Shown: positions 1 through 6,428 of the stretch, in pieces | Position numbering within the stretch: the first letter of the stretch is position 1 | Layout of the letters: each line of letters begins with the position of its first letter | Assembly: GCA_002429615.1 (NCBI GenBank) | Contig: DJAN01000306.1 | Location: 1 to 7,718, forward strand | DNA from: Lysobacteraceae bacterium UBA6001 | Lineage (GTDB): Bacteria; Pseudomonadota; Gammaproteobacteria; Xanthomonadales; Xanthomonadaceae | Direction: 5' to 3' | DNA length: 7,718 nt | Notes under the pieces: model-generated | Database searches by the model: none | Seen by the model: only the letters and a program-made list of their open reading frames with translations | Told to the model about the DNA's origin: nothing | Made by a program: the position numbers and the translations under genes

Positions 1-99
1 CGCACGCCGGAAGGCAGCCTGGCCGCACGCGTCTCGCCGGGCGCCGCCGCCGACCTGCGCCTGGATGCCCTGCGCGCACGCTGGCAGGGGCTGGGCTGA
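1..99 (+). CDS. argH: Argininosuccinate lyase, C-terminal end only (partial)
   Basis: The frame is open from base 1 and stops with TGA at 97-99, giving the last 32 residues of a protein that begins upstream of the window. The visible tail contains [22 protein letters not shown]. This resembles the usual ArgH ending, where an R-x-SPGGTAP-like turn leads into a final helix rich in Leu, Ala and Arg; here the GGTAP part has drifted to GAAAD. ArgH cleaves argininosuccinate to arginine and fumarate in the cytoplasm. The identification is helped by context, since arginine genes ending in argH commonly precede proB-proA in Xanthomonadaceae. Only the C-terminus is seen and no catalytic residues are in the window, so the name is an inference from a short, poorly conserved segment. 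Confidence 0.6.
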   Translation, partial: RTPEGSLAARVSPGAAADLRLDALRARWQGLG

Positions 100-102
100 G
101 CC

Positions 103-366
103 ATGGCCGGCAAACACTATCTGGTGATGGCGATGCGCAAGCCCGGCTTCAGCGACGCCGTGGTGCAGCCGCACCGCGATTTCCTGACCGAACTGCGCGG
201 ACAGGGCAAGCTGCTGCTCACCGGCGGCTTTGCCGATGGCACCGGCGGCGCCTACATCCTCGAACACGTGGACAGCCTCGACGAGGCCAGGGCACTGGTG
301 GCACGCGATCCGCTGGTGCTGCAGGACGCCTCCACGCTGACCGTGTACGAATGGAACACCCACTGA
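103..366 (+). CDS. YciI-like small protein
   Basis: An 87-residue soluble protein of the YciI family (a ferredoxin-like, dimeric alpha+beta fold of about 90-100 residues). Visible hallmarks in order are a first beta strand HYLVMAMRKP (5-14), the conserved His24 in PHRDFL, a Gly-rich turn LLLTGGFADGTGG (37-49), a strand AYILEH (50-55), a helix of the SxDEA type (58-66), the Asp-Pro pair at 69-70, and a final strand ending in Trp84. His24 and the Asp of the DP pair form the putative active-site dyad of this family. No signal peptide or membrane segment is seen, so it is probably cytoplasmic. Its reaction is not established; family members are mostly uncharacterised. It starts 3 bases after the argH-like stop and ends 16 bases before proB, so it is probably co-transcribed with amino-acid synthesis genes. 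AGGG at 86-89 is a possible, rather distant ribosome site. Confidence 0.85.
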   Translation: MAGKHYLVMAMRKPGFSDAVVQPHRDFLTELRGQGKLLLTGGFADGTGGAYILEHVDSLDEARALVARDPLVLQDASTLTVYEWNTH

Positions 367-382
367 TCCCACGGACGACTTC

Positions 383-1549
383 ATGACCGACCTGCGCACG
401 CCCGAGGCCATCGCGTTCACCGAGCAATCGTTGCCGAGGTGGCGGCGTGCGGTACTCAAGGTCGGCAGCAGCCTGCTTGCCGCCGACGGCGGCGGGCTGT
501 CGCCACGTTACGCGCTGGGGCTGGCGCAGTTCGTTTCCACCCATGTCGGGGCGGGCCGCGAGGTCGTCATCGTGTCTTCCGGCGCGGTCGCCGCCGGCCG
601 TGCCATCCTGCCGCGCGCCGCCGAGCAGGGCGCGGCGATGGCCGCGCGCCAGGCGCTGGCAGCGCTCGGCCAGGCGCAGCTGATGGCGCTGTGGCAGCGC
701 TTCTTCGAGCGCCCGGTGGCGCAGGTGCTGCTGACCCACGACGACCTGCGCAACCGCCGCCGCTATCTCAACGCGCGCGCCACGCTCAACGAACTGCTGC
801 GGCTCGGTGCGCTGCCGGTGGTCAACGAGAACGACACCGTGTCGGTGGACGAGCTGAAGCTCGGTGACAACGACAACCTCGCCGCCATCGTGGCCGCGCT
901 GGTGGATGCCGATGCGCTGTTCATCGCCACCGACATCGACGGCCTGTACAGCGCCGACCCGCGCCAGAATCCGAACGCCGAGCCGATCAACCAGGTTCCC
1001 GACCTCAACGCGGAGATCCTGGCGATGGCCGGTGGCAGCGGCGCGTCCGGCGTCGGCACGGGTGGCATGCGCACCAAGCTGGAAGCGGCGGCCAAGGCCG
1101 GCGCCGCCGGCATCGAGACCTATCTGTTCAACGGCCGCAGCGGCGAGGTGCTGCGTGCGCTTGGCCATGACCGCCTGCGCGGCACGCGCCTGCATCCGGC
1201 GCGCACGCGCATCGCCGCGCGCAAGTACTGGCTGCGGCATGCGCCGGTCGAGCCCGGCGCGATCCTGGTCGATGCCGGCGCGGCGCGGGCGCTGCTGGAG
1301 AAAGGCGCCTCGCTGCTGCCCGGCGGTGTCACCGCCGCCGAAGGCGAGTTCCGCCGCGGCGACATGGTCGAGATCCGCACCCGTGGCGAGGGCGGCGAGC
1401 AGGCGCTCGCGCGCGGCGTCTGCCAGTATTCCGCGCAGGACATCCGACGCCTTGCCGGCCGCCATTCGCGCGACATCGAATCGGTCCTCGGCTACAACTA
1501 CGGCGAGAACATCGTCCACCGCGACGACCTCGTGCTGCTGAACGCCTGA
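383..1549 (+). CDS. proB: Glutamate 5-kinase (gamma-glutamyl kinase)
   Basis: Catalyses ATP-dependent phosphorylation of glutamate to gamma-glutamyl phosphate, the first and usually proline-inhibited step of proline synthesis, in the cytoplasm. The protein is 388 residues and looks full length. An amino-acid-kinase domain covers roughly residues 20-270. It shows LKVGSSLL (25-32, nucleotide-binding Lys26), [11 protein letters not shown] (63-73), the substrate loop [17 protein letters not shown] (148-164), [11 protein letters not shown] (183-193) and [12 protein letters not shown] (225-236). A C-terminal PUA domain follows at about 285-375 ([24 protein letters not shown]). The ATG at 383 leaves a normal short lead-in before the first strand; only a weak Shine-Dalgarno-like ACGGA (371-375) precedes it. 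Its product passes directly to ProA, encoded 13 bases downstream, consistent with the known kinase-reductase cooperation. Confidence 0.97.
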   Translation: MTDLRTPEAIAFTEQSLPRWRRAVLKVGSSLLAADGGGLSPRYALGLAQFVSTHVGAGREVVIVSSGAVAAGRAILPRAAEQGAAMAARQALAALGQAQLMALWQRFFERPVAQVLLTHDDLRNRRRYLNARATLNELLRLGALPVVNENDTVSVDELKLGDNDNLAAIVAALVDADALFIATDIDGLYSADPRQNPNAEPINQVPDLNAEILAMAGGSGASGVGTGGMRTKLEAAAKAGAAGIETYLFNGRSGEVLRALGHDRLRGTRLHPARTRIAARKYWLRHAPVEPGAILVDAGAARALLEKGASLLPGGVTAAEGEFRRGDMVEIRTRGEGGEQALARGVCQYSAQDIRRLAGRHSRDIESVLGYNYGENIVHRDDLVLLNA

Positions 1550-1552
1550 CCC

Positions 1553-1557
1553 GGGAG
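1553..1557 (+). promoter_or_regulatory. Ribosome binding site of proA
   Basis: GGGAG lies 5 bases before the ATG at 1563, inside the 13-base proB-proA gap. It supports the chosen proA start and translation from a shared proBA message. Confidence 0.7.
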
Positions 1558-1562
1558 CGCCC

Positions 1563-2816
1563 ATGTCCGACATCAAGACCCTCGCGATGGAATGCCGCCT
1601 GGCGGCGCAGACGCTGGCCCAGCTCGACGGCGCGGCCAAACAGGCATTGCTGGCCGCGATGGCGCAGGCGCTGGAGGAGGACGCCGAGGCCATCCTCGCC
1701 GCCAATGCGCGCGACCTCGATGCCGCGCGGGGAAAAGGCGTGGGCAGCGCCATGCTCGACCGCCTCGCGCTGGACCCCAAGCGCCTGCGCGGCGTCGCCG
1801 ACGCGCTGCGCGAAGTCGCCGCGCTGCCGGACCCGGTCGGCCAGGTGACCCGCGACGACGTGCGCCCGAACGGCATCCGCGTGCAGAAGGTGCGCGTGCC
1901 GCTGGGGGTGATCGCGATGATCTACGAGGCGCGGCCGAACGTGACCGCCGATGCCGCGGCGCTGTGCATCAAGGCCGGCAACGGCGTGATCCTGCGCGGC
2001 GGCTCGGAGGCGATCCATTCCAACACCGCCATTGCCCAGGCGCTGCGACGCGCGCTTGAGGCGCACGGCGTGCCCGCCGCGGCGCTTACGCTGGTCGAGG
2101 ACCTGCGCCGCGAGACCATGCTCGAACTGCTGCAGCTCAACGAGATCATCGACCTGGCCATCCCGCGCGGCGGCGAGGGCTTGATCCGCTTTGTCGCCGA
2201 GCATGCGCGCGTGCCGGTGATCAAGCACTACAAGGGCGTGTGCCACCTGTTCGTGGACGACTCGGCCGATCCGGAACTGGCCTTGCGCCTGCTCATCGAC
2301 GGCAAGGTCTCGCGCCCGGCCGCGTGCAATTCACTGGAAACGCTGCTGGTGCACGAGGCGATCGCCGCCGACTTCCTGCCGCGTGCCGCGCAGGCATTGC
2401 GCGAGCGCGGCGTCGAGCTGCGCGGCGACGAGGCCAGCCGCCGCATCGTGCCGGACATGGCGCCGGCTACCGATGCCGATTTCGCCGCCGAGTACCTGGA
2501 CCTGGTGATCGCCGTGCGCGTGGTGCCGGATCTCGATGCGGCCATCGCGCATATCCGCCATTACGGTTCGGACCACACCGAGGTGATCGCCACCGGCAAC
2601 GACGCGCATGCCGAGCGCTTCGTGCAGGCGCTGCGCTCGGCGGTGGTGATGGTCAATGCCTCCTCGCGCTTCTCCGATGGCGGCGAACTCGGCCTGGGCG
2701 CGGAGATCGGCATTTCCACCACGCGCCTGCATGCCTACGGGCCGATGGGGCTGGAAGCGCTCACCGTGGAGCGCTTCGTGGTGCGCGGCGAAGGGCAGAC
2801 CCGCAACCTGCCGTGA
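1563..2816 (+). CDS. proA: Glutamate-5-semialdehyde dehydrogenase (gamma-glutamyl phosphate reductase)
   Basis: Reduces gamma-glutamyl phosphate with NADPH to glutamate-5-semialdehyde, the second step of proline synthesis, in the cytoplasm. At 417 residues it matches the usual family length. It is an aldehyde-dehydrogenase-fold enzyme. Recognisable blocks are [20 protein letters not shown] (112-131, part of the NADP-binding region), LRGGSEA (144-150), the catalytic cysteine Cys255 in [14 protein letters not shown] (251-264), [10 protein letters not shown] (333-342), and the C-terminal signature [20 protein letters not shown] (364-383) followed by GPMGLEAL. All expected key residues are present. 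It is the last gene of the + strand cluster. Its TGA (2814-2816) is only 4 bases from the stop codon of the convergent pgaD gene. Confidence 0.97.
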   Translation: MSDIKTLAMECRLAAQTLAQLDGAAKQALLAAMAQALEEDAEAILAANARDLDAARGKGVGSAMLDRLALDPKRLRGVADALREVAALPDPVGQVTRDDVRPNGIRVQKVRVPLGVIAMIYEARPNVTADAAALCIKAGNGVILRGGSEAIHSNTAIAQALRRALEAHGVPAAALTLVEDLRRETMLELLQLNEIIDLAIPRGGEGLIRFVAEHARVPVIKHYKGVCHLFVDDSADPELALRLLIDGKVSRPAACNSLETLLVHEAIAADFLPRAAQALRERGVELRGDEASRRIVPDMAPATDADFAAEYLDLVIAVRVVPDLDAAIAHIRHYGSDHTEVIATGNDAHAERFVQALRSAVVMVNASSRFSDGGELGLGAEIGISTTRLHAYGPMGLEALTVERFVVRGEGQTRNLP

Positions 2817-2820
2817 CCTA

Positions 2821-3288
2821 TCAGCGGTGGCGGAGCACCCGCACCGCCACCGGCCGCGCCTGCGCGTCCAGCGAGACCTGGGCGATCCGGCTGTGGCGCA
2901 GCAGCACGCCGAGCTGTTCGGTCACGCCCAGGCGCTGGTCGACCTCGGTTTCCGGCACGGTGCGCCGGCGCCGGCGCTCGTCGCTGTTGCGGAAGCGCAC
3001 GCGGTTGTATTCGGCCCAGCCGATCAGCACCACCGCGCACAGCAGCGCGATCAGCGGCAGCGCGGCGAGCAGGAACGGGTCGAGCGCGTTCTGTTCCAGG
3101 TACAGGCGGAAGTACGCCGTGCGCAGGCCGATGAACCAGGCGACCAGCGTCAGCAGTGGCGCCCACAGGTAGAAGTAGGCCATCCACGCGCCGGCGGTGA
3201 CCGCGCCATAGGCGAGCCGGCGCGAGCGGCCGAGACGGTCGGGCAGGTGGATGATCGGCGGCGGGGTGGGCTTGGCGGGCTGGGTCAT
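2821..3288 (-). CDS. pgaD: PNAG synthase accessory subunit PgaD (HmsS family)
   Basis: Small inner-membrane partner of the PgaC glycosyltransferase; in E. coli the PgaC-PgaD pair binds cyclic di-GMP, which activates polymer synthesis. The protein has 155 residues, slightly longer than the roughly 137 of E. coli PgaD. A proline-rich start (PAKPTPPP) leads to PIIHLPDRLGRSRR. Two hydrophobic helices follow, at about 26-53 and 71-91, separated by a short loop around TAYFRLYLEQN. Right after the second helix is the family hallmark WAEYNRVRF (91-99), which aligns with WALYNKLRF of E. coli PgaD. A cytoplasmic tail with five consecutive arginines (105-109) completes it. The ATG overlaps the pgaC stop as ATGA (3285-3288) and is preceded by GAGGTG. 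It is the last gene of the operon. The family is weakly conserved, but operon position and topology make the call firm. Confidence 0.9.
   Translation of the reverse strand: MTQPAKPTPPPIIHLPDRLGRSRRLAYGAVTAGAWMAYFYLWAPLLTLVAWFIGLRTAYFRLYLEQNALDPFLLAALPLIALLCAVVLIGWAEYNRVRFRNSDERRRRRTVPETEVDQRLGVTEQLGVLLRHSRIAQVSLDAQARPVAVRVLRHR
2825..2852. terminator. GC-rich inverted repeat at the proA/pgaD convergent junction, possible terminator
   Basis: CGGTGGCGG (2825-2833) and CCGCCACCG (2844-2852) form a perfect 9-bp stem around a 10-base loop. With an A-A mismatch the stem can extend by two further pairs to a 4-base ACCC loop. It begins 9 bases after the proA stop and lies within the last codons of pgaD. 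No T-tract follows on either strand, so it is not a classical intrinsic terminator. It could slow or end transcription of proBA, or the repeat could be a by-product of GC-rich coding sequence. The repeat itself is certain; the function is inferred. Confidence 0.35.
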
Positions 3289-4541
3289 CGGACACCTCGG
3301 TCGGGACTACGCCACAGGGCGCGCTGGCGGCGACGCGCCAGCAGCGTGCGGGGAAGGGCGATGACGGCGGTGAGCATGCCGATCATCCAGAACGCCACCG
3401 GGTACCAGATTACCCAGTAGAACTGCCGGGCCAGGCCGCGCTCGTAGCGGCGTTCGATCGCCAGGCTGGTGGCGAACTGCAGCAGGCACACCACCGCCAG
3501 GATCAGGCCGTGCCAGCGCGGCAGCAGCGTGTCCACGTAAAGCAGCGGCGGCAGCGCGATGAACTTGCCCAGCGCCCACAGCACGATGATGGCCAGCATC
3601 GCGTAGGCCCACAGCAGGCTCAGTGCGTATTCGAGCAGCACGCCCCACATGCGCCGGCGACGCCACGAGAGCGCGCTGCGGCCATGGCTGAGCAGCACTT
3701 CCACGCCGCCGCGCGCCCAGCGCAGGCGCTGCATCCACAGCCCACGGAAGGTTTCCGGCATCAGGATCCAGCACAGCGCATTGGGCTCATAGCGGATATC
3801 CCAGCCGTCCAGCTGCAGGCGCCAGGAGATGTCGATGTCCTCGGTCACCATGTCGTCGGCCCAGAAGCCCACGCGATGCAGCGCCGAGCGGCGGAACGCG
3901 CAGATCACCCCGGACACGGTGAACAGCCGCCCATACACGCGCTGCGCGCGCTTGATCAGCCCCACGATGGCCGAGAACTCGCCCACCTGCATGCGCCCCA
4001 TCAGCGTGGTGCGGTTGCGCACGCGCGGGTTGCCGGTGACACCGCCCACGCGCGGGCCGTCCACCAGATGGCCGACCAGCCAGCGCGTCGCGTGCACGTC
4101 GAGCAGCGCGTCGGCATCCACGCACACCAGGTAGTCCGAACGCGAGGCCAGCGTGCCCACGCGCAGCGCGTTGGCCTTGCCGTGGTTGTGCTCCAGGTGC
4201 ACCACGCGCAGGCGCGGGTGGTGCGCGGTGAGGTCTTCGAGCACCTGTCCGGTGTCGTCGGTGCTGCCATCGTTGATGGCGATCACCTCGAACGCCGGGT
4301 AGTCCTGCGCCATCGCCGCGGCGATGGTTTCGGCGATGTGGTCGGCCTCGTTGAAGCAGGGCACCAGGATCGAGACGAAGGGTGCCTGCGCCAGCGGCGG
4401 GGGCGATTCCGGCCGCGGCGCGCGGCGTTCGCGCCGCCAGTAGTAGTACACCCCGCCGATCATCCAGAAGAACGCCATCACGATGGGGTAGAAAAACGCG
4501 AAGTTGAACAGCCAGGTCAGGTACGGGAAATCGAACGCCAT
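3285..4541 (-). CDS. pgaC: Poly-beta-1,6-N-acetyl-D-glucosamine synthase (GT2 glycosyltransferase)
   Basis: Inner-membrane processive family 2 glycosyltransferase that polymerises UDP-GlcNAc into beta-1,6-linked poly-GlcNAc on the cytoplasmic side, with PgaD. The protein has 418 residues. A hydrophobic N-terminal segment spans about 8-35. The catalytic domain (about 54-280) carries SILVPCFNEADHI (57-69), NDGSTDDT (90-97), VDADALL (141-147), TGNPRVRNRTTL (169-180), the catalytic-base region MVTEDIDISWRLQL (231-244) and the processivity motif QRLRW (271-275). Three hydrophobic segments follow, at about 299-327, 344-361 and 375-398. The ending RALWRSPDRG is close to that of E. coli PgaC. The start is constrained, because an in-frame TAA (the pgaB stop) lies two codons upstream. 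The N-terminus is therefore about 25 residues shorter than in E. coli and lacks an equivalent of its first membrane segment. All catalytic motifs are intact. Confidence 0.96.
   Translation of the reverse strand: MAFDFPYLTWLFNFAFFYPIVMAFFWMIGGVYYYWRRERRAPRPESPPPLAQAPFVSILVPCFNEADHIAETIAAAMAQDYPAFEVIAINDGSTDDTGQVLEDLTAHHPRLRVVHLEHNHGKANALRVGTLASRSDYLVCVDADALLDVHATRWLVGHLVDGPRVGGVTGNPRVRNRTTLMGRMQVGEFSAIVGLIKRAQRVYGRLFTVSGVICAFRRSALHRVGFWADDMVTEDIDISWRLQLDGWDIRYEPNALCWILMPETFRGLWMQRLRWARGGVEVLLSHGRSALSWRRRRMWGVLLEYALSLLWAYAMLAIIVLWALGKFIALPPLLYVDTLLPRWHGLILAVVCLLQFATSLAIERRYERGLARQFYWVIWYPVAFWMIGMLTAVIALPRTLLARRRQRALWRSPDRGVR
3293..3298 (-). promoter_or_regulatory. Ribosome binding site of pgaD
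   Basis: On the - strand GAGGTG lies inside the last codons of pgaC. Its GAGG core ends 6 bases before the pgaD ATG (3288-3286). It fixes the pgaD start and supports translational coupling through the ATGA overlap. Confidence 0.7.
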
Positions 4542-4544
4542 CGC

Positions 4545-6428
4545 TTACCGCTCCAGGTAGGGGAACTGGCGGGCGGACATCGCCTCGCGTGCTTCCGGGA
4601 GGGCGGGCGAGCCGCCGATGAAGTCATCAGGGTAGTAACCCAGGTGGCGCACGCCTTCGGCCTGCAGCAGACGCGTGTGACGCAGCAGCTCGCCGGGCGG
4701 CAGCGGCTGGCCGCTGCGCCAGTCCACGCTCTGCAGCTCGAACAGGGTCTTCTCCATCGCATGCGGCTGGGCGGCGACGCGACGGGCGAGCTGGCGCAGC
4801 CAGCGGTCGCCGTCGCGGGCGCCTTCCATGCGCGGCATCGCCATCAGCGCGGTGTAGTCGTAGGCGGTGTTGAAGGCCTGCAGCGTCTGCGCGAACCAGG
4901 CCTCGCTATGCGGCTGCAGCACCGGCTGCGCGAACAGGTTGCGCACCGTCACCAGCTTCGGGCGCCAGCGCTCGGCGGCCTGCTTGAGCTGCAGCGTGAA
5001 GTCGACCAGCCCCTGCGTGCGCCGCGCCGGATCGCCGCCGCCATAGGTGGGGAGTTCGTCATCGCGCAGGTAGGCGTCGTCGTGGAACAGCAGCCCTTCG
5101 AAATAGGCGTTGGCGGCGAGGTCCTCGTAAATGTCCGAGACCAGGGCCAGTGTGCGCGGGTTGCCCGGGTCCAGCCGCGACACGTCGGCCGGATCGGAGG
5201 CGGTGATCTGCAGGGCGCGCTGCTCGGCGGCATCGGGCAAGTGGTAGCCGAGCACCGGCAGCCAGGCGAACACGCGCACGCCAGCGCGGGTGCGCAGCTG
5301 CCAGGCGACGCGGTTGAACAGGTCCGCGCGCATCGGCAGGTGGCGGTTGGGGAAGTACAGCGCGTCGGCGGCACCGTCGCCGTCCGGGTCGGCGAAGGCC
5401 TGCAGGAACACGTGGCTCGGGCCGATGTCCTTCACCCGCTGCACCAGCTTGTCGAGGTTGCGTTCCAGCTGGGCCGGGTCGGGGTCGTAGACGTAGTCCA
5501 GGTCGATCTGCATCGCGCGCATGCCGTCGCGCGAGAGGTCGCGGCGCAGTTCGCCGGCCAGGTCGTTCACGTCGGGGTTGTTGAACAGCAGCAGGCGGCC
5601 GAGGCTGGCCAGCGACTGCGCATCGACGCGCTCGCGGCCCTGCTGGCCGATGTCGGCTTCCTGCGAGCGGCCTTCCAGGTCGAAGCTCAGCGTCATGCCG
5701 AGCGCGGCGGCGATGTCGTTGGTGGCGCGGTTGTAGGCGGCATAGGGCCAGACGATCACGCGCGGCGCGCGGCCCAGGTGCGTCTTGAGCGTCGTGCTGC
5801 TGGTGGCGAGGTCGCGCTGGATGCGCGCGCGGTACTGCGCTTCATCCTCGTAACCCTGCTGGCCGCGCCATTCGCGCGTCACCGCGGCCGGGGTCTGGTT
5901 GCCATACGGGTTGCCCGGCACGCCGCGGTGCAGGTCCTGGCTGTGCGAGCCGATCTCCACCAGCCCGCTGTCCTGCATCTCGCGCAGCTGCGCCCAGGTG
6001 ACGAAGTCGGCAGCGGTGTAATCGCGCGGGCCATAGGGAACCACCTGGCCCGGTGGCAGTTCCACCCAGGCGGTCACCGGCGCCACCAGGGCCGGGTAGC
6101 CATACGCGCGCAACAGCGGGAACACCCGCGTGTAGACGCTGCGCAGGCCGTCGTCGAAGGTCAGCAGCACCGGCCGCGTGGGCAGGGTGACCTGGCCGGC
6201 GCGTGCGGCGAGCACCTGCTGCACGCTGACCGGGTGGTAGCCGTGCGTGCGCAGCCAGTCCAGGTGCGCGGCGAAGTTGGCGGTGGACACGGCGTAGCGG
6301 TCTGCATCGCCCTTGGCGGCGACGTCGTCGCGCACGTCGTGGTAGCTGAGCACCAGCAGGCCCGCGCGCGCGGGCAGTGCGAGCGCGAGCAGGGCGGCGA
6401 ACAGCAGCATCGAGACCCAGCGCGTCAT
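4545..6428 (-). CDS. pgaB: Poly-beta-1,6-N-acetyl-D-glucosamine N-deacetylase (two-domain PgaB)
   Basis: Periplasmic enzyme that removes some acetyl groups from PNAG so that PgaA can export it. The protein has 627 residues against 672 in E. coli. A Sec-type signal peptide covers about 1-22 (basic MTR, a Leu/Ala-rich core, then ARA before Gly23). The CE4 deacetylase domain (about 24-290) shows SYHDV (28-32), TFDDG (90-94, Asp92 and Asp93), the metal-binding HSQDLH (His162, His167) and WPYAAYN (227-233). The C-terminal GH153-type domain (about 305-615) shows QIDLDYVYDP (307-316), FLQAFADPDGDG (341-352), NRVAWQLRTRAGV (372-384), the acidic FHDDA (448-452, Asp450/Asp451), SEAWFAQ (508-514) and GYYPDDF (597-603). 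The catalytic set matches E. coli PgaB. Unlike E. coli PgaB, it has no lipobox and no cysteine anywhere. The ATG at 6428 was chosen because a strong ribosome site and the signal peptide follow from it; the frame stays open upstream only as overlap with pgaA. Confidence 0.96.
   Translation of the reverse strand: MTRWVSMLLFAALLALALPARAGLLVLSYHDVRDDVAAKGDADRYAVSTANFAAHLDWLRTHGYHPVSVQQVLAARAGQVTLPTRPVLLTFDDGLRSVYTRVFPLLRAYGYPALVAPVTAWVELPPGQVVPYGPRDYTAADFVTWAQLREMQDSGLVEIGSHSQDLHRGVPGNPYGNQTPAAVTREWRGQQGYEDEAQYRARIQRDLATSSTTLKTHLGRAPRVIVWPYAAYNRATNDIAAALGMTLSFDLEGRSQEADIGQQGRERVDAQSLASLGRLLLFNNPDVNDLAGELRRDLSRDGMRAMQIDLDYVYDPDPAQLERNLDKLVQRVKDIGPSHVFLQAFADPDGDGAADALYFPNRHLPMRADLFNRVAWQLRTRAGVRVFAWLPVLGYHLPDAAEQRALQITASDPADVSRLDPGNPRTLALVSDIYEDLAANAYFEGLLFHDDAYLRDDELPTYGGGDPARRTQGLVDFTLQLKQAAERWRPKLVTVRNLFAQPVLQPHSEAWFAQTLQAFNTAYDYTALMAMPRMEGARDGDRWLRQLARRVAAQPHAMEKTLFELQSVDWRSGQPLPPGELLRHTRLLQAEGVRHLGYYPDDFIGGSPALPEAREAMSARQFPYLER
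4551..4554 (-). promoter_or_regulatory. Ribosome binding site of pgaC
   Basis: On the - strand GGAG lies inside the last codons of pgaB, 9 bases before the pgaC ATG (4541-4539). The pgaB stop TAA (4547-4545) lies between the two, an arrangement typical of translational coupling. Confidence 0.6.

Noticed and set aside
218..1876. A 552-codon - strand open frame antisense to the YciI gene, proB and proA
   Set aside because: Low-complexity Arg/Ala/Gly/Val composition, no motif, and it spans three real genes on the other strand. It is a shadow frame.
2240..3420. + strand frames running past the proA end into the pgaD/pgaC region
   Set aside because: They are out of frame with proA and antisense to pgaD and pgaC, with biased composition and no domain.
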